Shown: positions 17,692-26,279 of the stretch, one piece after another
How the letters are laid out: each line of letters opens with the position of its first letter
Position numbering within the stretch: the first letter of the stretch is position 1
Source of the DNA: an uncultured Leptotrichia sp.
GTDB lineage: Bacteria; Fusobacteriota; Fusobacteriia; Fusobacteriales; Leptotrichiaceae
Direction: 5' to 3'
DNA: 64,000 bases
Assembly: GCA_937925095.1 (NCBI GenBank)
Contig: CALEXX010000004.1
Coordinates: 1-64,000, forward strand
The notes under the pieces: model-generated
Database searches by the model: none
Told to the model about the DNA's origin: nothing
Seen by the model: the letters and a program-made list of their open reading frames with translations, nothing else
Translations under genes and position numbers: made by a program

Positions 17692-19194
17692 ATGTTTAAA
17701 TCAAGTTTTATTGTAATGATAATAAATATGATGAGTAGACTGCTCGGTCTAATTCGTGAAATGATAATTGCAAATATGTTTGGAGCAACCGGTTTAACTG
17801 ATGCATACGTAAGTGCGACCAAGATTCCGAACTTCTTTACCACCCTTTTTGGAGAAGGCTCGATGGGAACTGTTTTCATTCCAATATATAATCGTGGCCT
17901 GGAAGAAGAAGGAAAAGAGAGGATAAACGAATTTGTTTATTCGGTTCTAAATCTGATTATTACCTTTACATCCACAATGTCGATAATTATTATTGTATTT
18001 TCACGGCAAATTTTAAAAATAACAACCGGATTTGCTGATGCACAGAGATTTGAGACAGCAAATAACCTGTTAAAGATTACAGCATTTTACTTTTTATTTA
18101 TTGCTTTGTCAGGTGTAGTTTCATCACTGCTGAATAACTATAAAAAGTTTGCTGTTGCTGCTTCCATGGGAATTGTTTTTAACCTTACAATCATCATTGG
18201 TACAATAATTTTAGGGAAAAAAATGGGAATTTATGGACTTGGAATTTCATATTTGCTTTCAGGAGTATTGCAGCTGGCAATTATGCTCCCGGATTTCTTT
18301 AAAATAATGAAAACATATAAGTTCACCTTTAATCTCAATGATAAATATGTAGTTGAAATGTTTAAACTTATGGTACCAACATTGATAGGTATTTTTGGAT
18401 ATCAGATTAATGAGATTATTGATAACAGATTTGCAACAAAGCTTTCTGCAGGAACTGCAAGTGCTTTAAACTATGCAAGTAGATTATATTTGTTACCAAT
18501 TGGAGTATTCGCAATATCATTATCGGTCGTAATATTTCCGACATTATCTCAGGCGGTAGTAAAAAACGAAAGAAAAAAAGTAAAGAGGGTAGTGGAGCAG
18601 GGATTAAATATGCTTTCATTCCTGATTGTTCCATCAACTGTAATTTTATATGGTTATGCAAGGGAAATTGTCACGTTAATTTATAAAAGAGGTAACTTTT
18701 CTGATAAGAATGTGATAGTAACTACTGAAACATTACAGTTTTATGCACTGGGATTACTTTTTTTCTCAACTATTCACCTCCTGACAAGAAGCCATTATGT
18801 ATATAAGGATCGTACGCTTCCAGTAATATCTTCCTTTGTAAGTATTGGATGTAATGTATTGCTAGATAACCTGTTATATAAACAATATGCTCATAAAGGA
18901 CTTACTTTTGCAACATCATTTGCTGCATTTGTGAATTTTACAATTTTATTTATATCCTTGAATAAAAGGCATATTAAAATAAATAATTTAAAATATATTG
19001 TTTCATTAATTGTAGCTTCCAGTTTTTCAATGGCTGCATTTCAGGTGTCAAGATATATCAACATACCTCAGTTAGGGAAATTTGCAATTTTACTTAATGT
19101 ACTGATATTTGCAGCTGTGTATTTATTTTTATGGGGAATTATATTTACTATAAAAAGAATGTTACTACCTAACAAAAAGAAAAAGAAAAAATAG
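17692..19194 (+). CDS. murJ: Lipid II flippase MurJ
   Basis: A MATE-like polytopic membrane protein (about 14 helices, about 500 aa) that flips lipid II across the inner membrane for peptidoglycan synthesis. Diagnostic stretches are SRLLGLIREMIIANMFGATG (near residue 16), TDAYVSATKIPNFFTTLFGEG and TVFIPIYNRGLEEEG, followed by a MurJ-type conserved arginine and acidic central cavity. The start was placed at ATG 17692, 8 nt after GGAAAGG, rather than the ATG two codons earlier. Last gene of the nnr-ribF-scpA-murJ run; the lysine-rich tail (NKKKKKKK-like) ends at the stop, followed by a terminator. Confidence 0.93.
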   Translation: MFKSSFIVMIINMMSRLLGLIREMIIANMFGATGLTDAYVSATKIPNFFTTLFGEGSMGTVFIPIYNRGLEEEGKERINEFVYSVLNLIITFTSTMSIIIIVFSRQILKITTGFADAQRFETANNLLKITAFYFLFIALSGVVSSLLNNYKKFAVAASMGIVFNLTIIIGTIILGKKMGIYGLGISYLLSGVLQLAIMLPDFFKIMKTYKFTFNLNDKYVVEMFKLMVPTLIGIFGYQINEIIDNRFATKLSAGTASALNYASRLYLLPIGVFAISLSVVIFPTLSQAVVKNERKKVKRVVEQGLNMLSFLIVPSTVILYGYAREIVTLIYKRGNFSDKNVIVTTETLQFYALGLLFFSTIHLLTRSHYVYKDRTLPVISSFVSIGCNVLLDNLLYKQYAHKGLTFATSFAAFVNFTILFISLNKRHIKINNLKYIVSLIVASSFSMAAFQVSRYINIPQLGKFAILLNVLIFAAVYLFLWGIIFTIKRMLLPNKKKKKK

Positions 19195-19207
19195 AAATAT
19201 TTATAGA

Positions 19208-19264
19208 AACATGATTTAATATAATTTATTCTGAAATTATAAGTTTTAAATCATGTTTTTTTAT
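19208..19264 (+). terminator. Intrinsic terminator after murJ
   Basis: AACATGATTTAA near 19208 pairs with TTTAAATCATGTT near 19246, followed by a T run. Confidence 0.75.
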
Positions 19265-19461
19265 TACAGAATAGTAGAGTAGAAGTATATCTTTACATTT
19301 TCAACCGTTACAGGTTTACTTTACAACTTAAAATAAAATACTTATAAACTCAGTTTAACTTTATATAATAAAGTAAAAATTAGTTTATTTTTAAAACTGT
19401 TTTTGTTTATTTGATAGCCCAACATCTGGTTTACAAATAAACAAAATATCTCTATAAAATA

Positions 19462-19498
19462 GAAAATAAAAACTGCCAGCTATGTATTTAACTGGCAG
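19462..19498 (-). terminator. Intrinsic terminator for the acyl-CoA dehydrogenase gene
   Basis: CTGCCAG (19473-19479) and CTGGCAG (19492-19498) form a perfect stem; on the - strand it is followed by a TTTTTATTTT tract. The 200 bp between the two terminators (19265-19461) show no gene. Confidence 0.8.
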
Positions 19499-19535
19499 AA
19501 AATATATTTTAAAACCATTATTTAAATAATATTTT

Positions 19536-20978
19536 TTAACTGTAATATTCAAAATCAAGTATATCTTTTCTTATATTTTTTATAATATGTTTTGATATTT
19601 TTTCAGATTTTGTCTGTATAAGAAGAAAAATTCTCGCTAAAATTTTTCCCATAAAAACTTTTCTTATCTGATCAATTTCACTTAAACTATACCTTTTTAA
19701 GAAGTCTGTTATATTATTTTCTTCAGATAAAAAGCTGTTTACTGATATATTTTTAAATCTCTCGTCTGAATTAATTCTTTCGTGAATAGTAAGTTCTTTA
19801 CTCACTTTTTTTCCTTCTGACTTTTCAGCAGGAGTAGCCTTTGAAAACTGATCATAAATCTCGGCATAAAGCATATCATTTGGACCTTCGAAAATAGTAA
19901 ATGGCCTGAAATCGATTGCAACATTGCTCATTGGATGACCAGCTTCAAAACCTTTTGCACCTAAAAGTTTCTGTGCTTTTCCAGCAGCATTATAAGTATA
20001 TTCAGTAGCCAGACTTTTTATAATGTTAGCTTCCATTAATTTATCAGAAACTGACTTTTCAGGTGAAACATTATTACATGTGTAATCATACATAATCTGA
20101 GATATTCCATACACTGTTTCAATATCAGAGATTTCTTTTTGAACGAACGGAATTTCCTTTCTTGCATATTTACCTATATTTTTAACAATATATTCCATAA
20201 CTCCATGAGTCATTCCTACAAGCTGAAGACGGCTTCTTATAAAAATATTCTGAAATTCCCTTAGGCTGTTTGCTTTGCTTTCTGAGAGTTTCATGACATA
20301 TTTTGAAGGAATATCAGCATCAATGTGATTGACGGCATATCTGACGGCTTTAAGTCCCTCAGAATTTAATACATCATAAGTTATATATTCCCTAGGAACA
20401 AAAATCAGGCTTATAACTTTAGAAAGCTTTCCTTCTTTTTTTTCCTTAGCTGCAACTAAAAGAAAATCACTCTGGGAATTTCCCTGCCAATATTTATCAG
20501 CTTTTACGTGAACAGTATTTTCATCTATATATTCGTAATAGGACTGCATTTCCTTAGCAATAGCTGATCCTGAAGTTTCAGGCTCTGTTATGGCAAGCCC
20601 TCCACCTTCTCCATTAAATATAAGCTCAAGTCCTTTTTCTATCTGTTCTGGAGTTCCATATTCAGTCAGTGGCTGTAATACAAGTGCCCCTTCAATACCT
20701 GTACGCAGTGTGACAGGAACCCCATAATTTCCTGCAATTCTCAAAACTTCCTGAATTTCAAACTGACTTTCCTTACGTCCACCTAGCTTTTCAGATAAAA
20801 AGGGGAGTAGAAGTCCACATTTTTTTATATTAAGCCATTTATTTTCTGAAAGATAGTTCATCAGATTTATTTTTTCGATATTTCCATCAGAAAAAACTTC
20901 ATTAAATGCCTTCTTGATATTAGATAAAAACTCTTCAGTATTCATTTTTAACAAGTTTTCATTTATAAATTTATTCAT
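19536..20978 (-). CDS. Acyl-CoA dehydrogenase family flavoprotein
   Basis: The middle of the protein has the acyl-CoA dehydrogenase signature GLAITEPETSGS (about residues 151-162) with the FAD/substrate contact region WQGNSQSDF, a helical C-terminal domain with KAQKLLGAKGFEAGHPMS and the FEGPNDMLYAEI flavin loop. It would oxidise an acyl-CoA or related substrate using FAD. At 480 aa it is longer than the usual 380, with an extra C-terminal extension (SKELTIHERINSDERFKNI onward). No electron-transfer flavoprotein or other beta-oxidation gene is adjacent, so the substrate is unknown. AGGAGG lies 7 nt before the ATG; a terminator follows. Confidence 0.8.
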   Translation of the reverse strand: MNKFINENLLKMNTEEFLSNIKKAFNEVFSDGNIEKINLMNYLSENKWLNIKKCGLLLPFLSEKLGGRKESQFEIQEVLRIAGNYGVPVTLRTGIEGALVLQPLTEYGTPEQIEKGLELIFNGEGGGLAITEPETSGSAIAKEMQSYYEYIDENTVHVKADKYWQGNSQSDFLLVAAKEKKEGKLSKVISLIFVPREYITYDVLNSEGLKAVRYAVNHIDADIPSKYVMKLSESKANSLREFQNIFIRSRLQLVGMTHGVMEYIVKNIGKYARKEIPFVQKEISDIETVYGISQIMYDYTCNNVSPEKSVSDKLMEANIIKSLATEYTYNAAGKAQKLLGAKGFEAGHPMSNVAIDFRPFTIFEGPNDMLYAEIYDQFSKATPAEKSEGKKVSKELTIHERINSDERFKNISVNSFLSEENNITDFLKRYSLSEIDQIRKVFMGKILARIFLLIQTKSEKISKHIIKNIRKDILDFEYYS

Positions 20979-21056
20979 TAAATCCTCCTATAATATAGTT
21001 TATATTTGTATATAGTAATTATATAACATGTGTAATTATAGCACAAATCTTAAATT

Positions 21057-21310
21057 TTGACAATTTTTTATGCAAAACTATAAATTAGGAGCATAAGAAG
21101 AAAAAAAGACCTAGGCTATAAGGCCTAAGTCTAAAAGGAGTTTATGAAGAAAAAAGTATATTGCTTTTGGTCATAATTAGTGTAACATTTTACAGTTAGT
21201 TTCCAGTTTGGAAAATATTTGTTTTACATTTGGAGAAAAGTAGTATTTTATGGTATTTTTATAGAGGGTTTAACATCAAAAAATAAGTTATTTAAGCTTC
21301 TTATTTTTTA
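21057..21310 (+). ncRNA. Orphan transcription unit: promoter, hairpin, 10-codon frame, terminator
   Basis: TTGACA (21057-21062), a 16-nt spacer and TATAAA (21079-21084) form a near-consensus promoter. The predicted RNA opens with a strong hairpin (GACCTAGGC 21108-21116 with GCCTAAGTC 21123-21131). Then comes AAAAGGAG and a 10-codon frame (ATG 21144, product MKKKVYCFWS, stop at 21176). The RNA would end at AAAAAATAAG...CTTATTTTTT (about 21279-21310). No gene follows on this strand. It may be a small RNA, a leader left after gene loss, or a regulatory leader peptide. On the - strand the first hairpin followed by T-rich sequence could equally be a terminator. Confidence 0.4.
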
Positions 21311-21349
21311 AAAAATATACATAACATACATTATCGGACTTATAAAAAT

Positions 21350-21400
21350 GAGAAAAATTAGACATATAATTTGTAATGAATTAGTTACATTTTATATGTC
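21350..21400 (-). terminator. Intrinsic terminator overlapping the next gene's stop
   Basis: GACATATAA (21361-21369) and TTATATGTC (21392-21400) form the stem, with inner TGTAA/TTACA pairing; the - strand continues TAATTTTTC. The stem ends on the stop codon of the gene at 21400. Confidence 0.75.
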
Positions 21401-21783
21401 TACTTCTTTTTACTATATCTATAATGAATATTTTTCTCCTTCAGAAAATCTAAATTATTTATTGAAAATGCTGTCTGTATAAATCTATAATTTTTTATAT
21501 TCCTGTAATCAGAAACTACAATAAAATAATTTATATTTTCTATCTGTTTCTGATAATAATGTTCCTTACGTGACTTAGATTGTTTTGTTACATGATCAGG
21601 ATCCTCCAGAATCTCCTCAATTATTTCCAATGTTATTTCAGGATGTTTAGCTTTAATATGATTATAAAACTGTTCTTTTTCAAGTATTATTTTCTGATGG
21701 AGCCTTCCTTCGAATTCATATGTTTCAACCCGTTTTCCAGTTTTTGTATATCTTATTTTTTCTTTCAAATTTTCTCTCTCCAT
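21400..21783 (-). CDS. Small protein, possibly PBECR-like (Barnase/EndoU/ColicinE5/RelE-fold) nuclease
   Basis: Family not certain. A basic 127-aa protein: GRLHQKIILEKEQFYNHIKAKHPEI, then EEILEDPDHVTKQSKSRKEHYYQK and INYFIVVSDYRNIKNYRFIQTAF. The order 'His-containing helix, IxxxLxxPD, then paired strands' resembles the phage-derived PBECR nuclease-like domains and, more distantly, RelE-type toxins. There is no antitoxin gene beside it. It has its own AGAGAGAAAATTTGAAAG-type leader and a terminator at its stop. It could equally be a domain of unknown function; toxin activity is only a hypothesis. Confidence 0.45.
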   Translation of the reverse strand: MERENLKEKIRYTKTGKRVETYEFEGRLHQKIILEKEQFYNHIKAKHPEITLEIIEEILEDPDHVTKQSKSRKEHYYQKQIENINYFIVVSDYRNIKNYRFIQTAFSINNLDFLKEKNIHYRYSKKK

Positions 21784-21843
21784 TTTTATTCTTTTATTTA
21801 CTTGTGTAATATCCTTTTTAAAGTCCGATAATTTAATTTTAAA

Positions 21844-22515
21844 TTATATCTTTTTATCTGCACCTGGTAAATTAATCTTATATTTAATAATAAGCAATCT
21901 TATGCATAAACTTGCTGTAAATAATAAAATTGTCGTTGAAATCTTCATAAAATGAAGATTTTTTATCATTATATGATACAGCATTCCTGTTCCAAAAGCC
22001 AATACAGCGTATATATCTTCCCTAAGAACTGCCGGAACTTCACTTACTAGCATATCCCTTATCACTCCTCCTCCTGCTCCTGTCAGTGTTGCAAGAATTG
22101 CAGTAGTTATAAGGTTCTGATTCAATCCTATTCCTTTTTCTGCACCTATTATTGCAAAGGCAGAAAGTCCGAGTGAATCAAAAATAAGGTTGGCTCTATA
22201 TATAATTCTATATCTTCGGGCATTTTTTCTTTTAGATTTTTTAATTGATTTTCTGAACTTTTTCATAAATACATATAATATAACAGTTGTAACAATTGAT
22301 ATATATAATCCTTCCGGATTGATAAGGGTCGCTGGAACTTCATTTAGCAGTATATCTCTTATAATTCCTCCACCACATGCAGTCATTGTGGCAAGAAGTG
22401 TCATTCCAAAAATATCCAGCTTATATTTTATTCCCTTTAAAGCTCCTGATGCAGCAAAAGCCATCGTTCCAAGATAGTTACATATAATTAAAAAAACTTC
22501 AAATTCTGAATACAT
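21844..22515 (-). CDS. TRIC/UPF0126 family membrane channel or transporter
   Basis: The protein contains two copies of the UPF0126 repeat: GTMAFAASGALKGIKYKLDIFG...GGGIIRDILLNEVPA (residues about 15-60) and GLSAFAIIGAEKGIGLNQN...GAGGGVIRDMLVSEVPAVLR (about 115-165). About seven membrane helices are predicted by eye. Bacterial members are structurally related to trimeric intracellular cation (TRIC) channels, and some are linked to glycine uptake. The 223 aa length is normal. It is 13 bp downstream of the large helicase gene and probably cotranscribed, though no functional tie is evident. Confidence 0.85.
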   Translation of the reverse strand: MYSEFEVFLIICNYLGTMAFAASGALKGIKYKLDIFGMTLLATMTACGGGIIRDILLNEVPATLINPEGLYISIVTTVILYVFMKKFRKSIKKSKRKNARRYRIIYRANLIFDSLGLSAFAIIGAEKGIGLNQNLITTAILATLTGAGGGVIRDMLVSEVPAVLREDIYAVLAFGTGMLYHIMIKNLHFMKISTTILLFTASLCIRLLIIKYKINLPGADKKI

Positions 22516-22528
22516 TTTACCTCTCTTT

Positions 22529-25500
22529 TCATAGTTTATATAATTCCTGAATTAATTCCTGCGGAAGTTTTCTCCGTAATTTCCATAAAATAGTCATAGG
22601 CTTGTCCCCAAAGCTTCTGTAATAATCGGCCTGTCCCAAATATATAAAAGGATTTGTCTTATTTCCATTCATAAATGCATATTTTCTTGCAAATATATGA
22701 ACTTTCATTTGTTTTTCTCTATGTTTTATGAACATCTGCCCAACACTTGATGAATGATAAGTCTTAGGCTGGCTTATCCATTGTATTATTTCATCTGAAT
22801 GCAGAGAATTATCATATTTTAAGTTTTCCTGCATAATATGGGATTTATCATTTGTAATAAAAAGACATATATCCTTTTCAGTATTTGCATAACCTGCACG
22901 CCACGTCCCTTTAGGAACTTTGGAGTCAAGAAGAATTTGCAGGTCAATACGCTTATATTCCTTATGAGTTATTAATATATTATCATTAAATTCTTCCATG
23001 TCATTTTTCCTGAATTCATTTAATCCAAGATTTATTAAATCACTTAATCTTTTCTCAAAATTCTTGTCTTCCTCATAAAAGATACCTTCATATTTTTTTG
23101 AAATCTTATATCCATATAAATCAACTTCCAGAATTTCATCTTCAATAAGTTCATTAAAAATTCTTTCCAGCAGATAAAAATTTTTAAATTCATCTTTTAT
23201 TGAAAAATACTTTTTATATTCGGATAATAAAATTTCAGAATTTATATATTTATTTCTTAAATTTTGGCCTTCATATTTTGATTTTAGGAAGATTTTTACA
23301 GTTAAATAGGTAAATGGCTCACATAACCTTATTTTCTTCTCCATATAAGCCAATAAATCCGTTTTAGGATTTTTCATCCGATAATATTTTATAAAATTAT
23401 CATTTTCAAACTGAACTTGTGCTTCATAAAAGGATCCGACCTTGGATACCATTTCTATAAACAATTCAATATTAGAATCAAAATCTGAAATCTCTAAAAA
23501 TTCTTCAGGTGACTTTCCAATATCATTTTTAAATTCATTATACATTTCCTTTAAGATATTTCTCGAATTGAAATTTATTTTTTCTATTTTATCAATAATT
23601 CTTTCCTGACATATTCTGTCAAGTTCAATATATGATGCACCAGGAATATTTGAAAATTGATTTTTAATCTGCTCTATTATCTTTTCCTTTTTTTCATAAA
23701 GAAAACTTTTATTATGAATTTCATCTGAAAATACCTTTGTTATAAGATAATCCTTCTTATGATTTCCAATAAAATCAATAATCGTAACAAAATCTTTTCC
23801 CACTGACTTTCTAAGCCCTCTTCCAATCTGCTGTATAAATACTGTTGAAGATAGGGTTGGACGCAAAAAAAGTAGAAGATTTATATCAGGGATATCAATT
23901 CCTTCATTTAAAATATCAACTACACATAATATCTCTATTTCCTTATTTCTGAAACTTTCTAAAATTTTAGACCGTTCGGTCGAATTTGTTTTTGATGTTA
24001 ATAATTCTGACTTATATCCTTTTCTAGAAAATTCATTTTTCATATATAATGCATGTTTTATATTTTGACAGAAGGCTATTCCGCTCATATATTTTCCATC
24101 ATATCCAAATTTTTCCATTTTTTCGACTATATAGTCAGTTCTAATAGAAACAGACAAATCATTTGAAAGTATTTCTTCATCATATTTTCCATTTCTATAT
24201 GGGATTTTTTCATAATCTACTGTCATATCATTTATACCAAAATAATGGAAGGGAACTATCAGATCCTTCTCCATGGCTTTTCTCATTCCCATTTCCCCTA
24301 CAAGATTGTAATTACATAAAGCGAGAATATCTTTTCCATCCATTCTTTCAGGTGTTGCCGTCAATCCTAAAAGAAATTCTGATTTAAAATAATGTATTAT
24401 TTTCTCATAACTTGAAGCACTTGCATGATGAAATTCATCAATAATAATATAATCAAATTTATCCGAATCAAATTCCTCATAACAGTTTCTGAGGGACTGG
24501 ATTGATGCGAAAATCATATTATGTCCTGCTTCCTTATTTCCACTGAAAATCCTTCCAAAATTTTCTTTCTCTATTTGTAATATATCAGAAAAAACTTTTA
24601 TGGCATTTTCCAGAAGTTCTTCCCTATGTGCAATAAATAGGAAACTTGAATTTTTTCTATTTTTAAAAAATTCTTTTACATCCATTGCCGCAAGATATGT
24701 CTTCCCAGTTCCAGTAGCTGCAACAACAAGTCCTCTGTTATTCCCAGATTCCCTTGTTTTTTTCAATTTTTCCAGAATTTCTGATTGCATACTGTTAGGA
24801 ATAAATTTTTTCTTTTCTGTCTGTATTTTTCTATAATCAAAAGTATTCTGAGGTCTATTTTTTTCCCTATATTCTTCATATTTTTCAATAAAATCCTCTG
24901 TCAATTCTATAGCTTCATTACTATTCCATAGTTTTTGAAACTGATTAAAAGACTGATTATAAATATCAAAGAAGTCATTATCCGTAAGCTTTACATTCCA
25001 TTCTTCCGCTGAATACAAGGCACTCTGGCTTATATTAGAAGAACCGATTATGCATGTATGATATTTTTCCTTCTCAAATAAATAAGCCTTTGTATGAAAA
25101 CTTTCATTGGAATTATTATATATCTTTACTTTTATATTTTTATACGAAAGCAGTTTAAGTAATGCTTTCGAATCAGTTATGTTCAAATATACTGAAGTTA
25201 TGATTTCTCCTTGAATTCCCAAAGCTTCCAGTTCATCAAGAGTACTTATAAGTAGCTGAATACCTGAATATTTTATAAAACTTACTATAAAATAAAACTT
25301 TTTACAAGTCATCAGTTCATTTTTCAAATGTACAAAAAAATTCATAAATTTGGCTTTTTCATTGATTATCAGTTCATTAAGTCTTCCATTAAATGATACT
25401 GTTTCATCTATTCTGAGAGGAACTTCAAATTTTCTTCCTGTATTTTCTTCAACGTAGGAAAGCGCCTCCTGATAGGCATTCTCATTTATAAAATTAGAAA

Positions 25501-25606
25501 TATTTTTTGAAAAATATTCTAAAATTTCAAACTTTAATGTTTCAGGATAATTTTCCACATTGATAACAATTCCATTTTTATTACTTTTTTCATTTAAAAT
25601 TCCCAT
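22529..25606 (-). CDS. PLD-like nuclease fused to DEAD/DEAH helicase with DUF3427 C-terminus
   Basis: The 1025-aa protein has three parts. Residues about 70-240 are a phospholipase-D-like domain with an HxK-type motif FHTKAYLF (about 170) followed by IIGSSNIS. Residues about 270-640 are an SF2 helicase: Q-region and Walker A AATGTGKT (296-303), Walker B IIIDEFHH (387-394), LTATPERMD (about 414-422), and the C-terminal VDILNEGIDIPDINLLLFLR and QQIGRGLRKS. The rest matches DUF3427, including YKRIDLQILLDSKVPKGTWRAGY and KTYHSSSVGQMFIKH. Such proteins are ATP-driven DNA enzymes often found in variable regions; a role in DNA repair, restriction or phage defence is plausible, not shown. A DEDDh exonuclease gene lies just upstream on the same strand (42 bp), suggesting they act together. 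Confidence 0.85.
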   Translation of the reverse strand: MGILNEKSNKNGIVINVENYPETLKFEILEYFSKNISNFINENAYQEALSYVEENTGRKFEVPLRIDETVSFNGRLNELIINEKAKFMNFFVHLKNELMTCKKFYFIVSFIKYSGIQLLISTLDELEALGIQGEIITSVYLNITDSKALLKLLSYKNIKVKIYNNSNESFHTKAYLFEKEKYHTCIIGSSNISQSALYSAEEWNVKLTDNDFFDIYNQSFNQFQKLWNSNEAIELTEDFIEKYEEYREKNRPQNTFDYRKIQTEKKKFIPNSMQSEILEKLKKTRESGNNRGLVVAATGTGKTYLAAMDVKEFFKNRKNSSFLFIAHREELLENAIKVFSDILQIEKENFGRIFSGNKEAGHNMIFASIQSLRNCYEEFDSDKFDYIIIDEFHHASASSYEKIIHYFKSEFLLGLTATPERMDGKDILALCNYNLVGEMGMRKAMEKDLIVPFHYFGINDMTVDYEKIPYRNGKYDEEILSNDLSVSIRTDYIVEKMEKFGYDGKYMSGIAFCQNIKHALYMKNEFSRKGYKSELLTSKTNSTERSKILESFRNKEIEILCVVDILNEGIDIPDINLLLFLRPTLSSTVFIQQIGRGLRKSVGKDFVTIIDFIGNHKKDYLITKVFSDEIHNKSFLYEKKEKIIEQIKNQFSNIPGASYIELDRICQERIIDKIEKINFNSRNILKEMYNEFKNDIGKSPEEFLEISDFDSNIELFIEMVSKVGSFYEAQVQFENDNFIKYYRMKNPKTDLLAYMEKKIRLCEPFTYLTVKIFLKSKYEGQNLRNKYINSEILLSEYKKYFSIKDEFKNFYLLERIFNELIEDEILEVDLYGYKISKKYEGIFYEEDKNFEKRLSDLINLGLNEFRKNDMEEFNDNILITHKEYKRIDLQILLDSKVPKGTWRAGYANTEKDICLFITNDKSHIMQENLKYDNSLHSDEIIQWISQPKTYHSSSVGQMFIKHREKQMKVHIFARKYAFMNGNKTNPFIYLGQADYYRSFGDKPMTILWKLRRKLPQELIQELYKL

Positions 25607-25648
25607 TTAACTTACTCCAAATTTATGAATTTAATTATTTTTTTATTT

Positions 25649-26239
25649 CTAGTCTTTTTTTAAAAACTCTTCAACTCTAGGCTTTCCAAAAGGATTTTTA
25701 GTCATTTTATAAAATACCCTGAAGGTAATCAGCACATCATAAAGACTTTCATGGAGCTGATCTTCATTCATTGGTACATTATAAAATTTAGCACATTCCA
25801 TCAGTTTAGGCCATTTATATGTTCCATAGTTGGGATTTATCCCTGCTTTGACAATATCGATATTTTCCATCATTGTATCAAACTGATTTTTCAATGGAAA
25901 AGGAATAAAACTACGGTCAAATTTTATATTATGGGCTACAAAATGATTTGTATCCTGACAATATAGGAAAAATGAGTCTATATCCTCTTTAAATGTTAAA
26001 GGATAATTTGTCCCCTGTCTTTTTGAACTTATAACCTCATCTGTCAACCCGTGGACATTCACTGCTCCAAAATCAATTGGTTCCCCTTCATTCCTAAAAT
26101 AAAACCTGTTATATTCCGATACTTTAGTCCATTCATTTTTTTCAAAATTATAATTTACTTTTATTGCTGAAATGGATAAAACGGAACTTCCAATTTTTCC
26201 ATTTGTCTCCACATCAAAAAATATTATATTTCTATCCAT
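25649..26239 (-). CDS. 3'-5' exonuclease, DnaQ-like DEDDh family
   Basis: All five catalytic positions of the DEDDh class are visible: Asp and Glu in IFFDVETNGK (N-terminus), Asp in AHNIKFDRSF (mid-protein), and His and Asp in QLHESLYDVLITF (near the C-terminus). GAVNVHGLTDEVI is the usual second block. The product would remove nucleotides from DNA or RNA 3' ends. The start was set at ATG 26239 because AAAAGAGG lies between it and the upstream TTG at 26257. The 196-aa single-domain form is unlike polymerase III epsilon fused to other domains. It is 42 bp upstream of the PLD-helicase gene and downstream of lepA. Confidence 0.85.
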   Translation of the reverse strand: MDRNIIFFDVETNGKIGSSVLSISAIKVNYNFEKNEWTKVSEYNRFYFRNEGEPIDFGAVNVHGLTDEVISSKRQGTNYPLTFKEDIDSFFLYCQDTNHFVAHNIKFDRSFIPFPLKNQFDTMMENIDIVKAGINPNYGTYKWPKLMECAKFYNVPMNEDQLHESLYDVLITFRVFYKMTKNPFGKPRVEEFLKKD

Positions 26240-26279
26240 TAAAACCTCTTTTCCCAAAATTTAACTTATGAAGCTGAAT

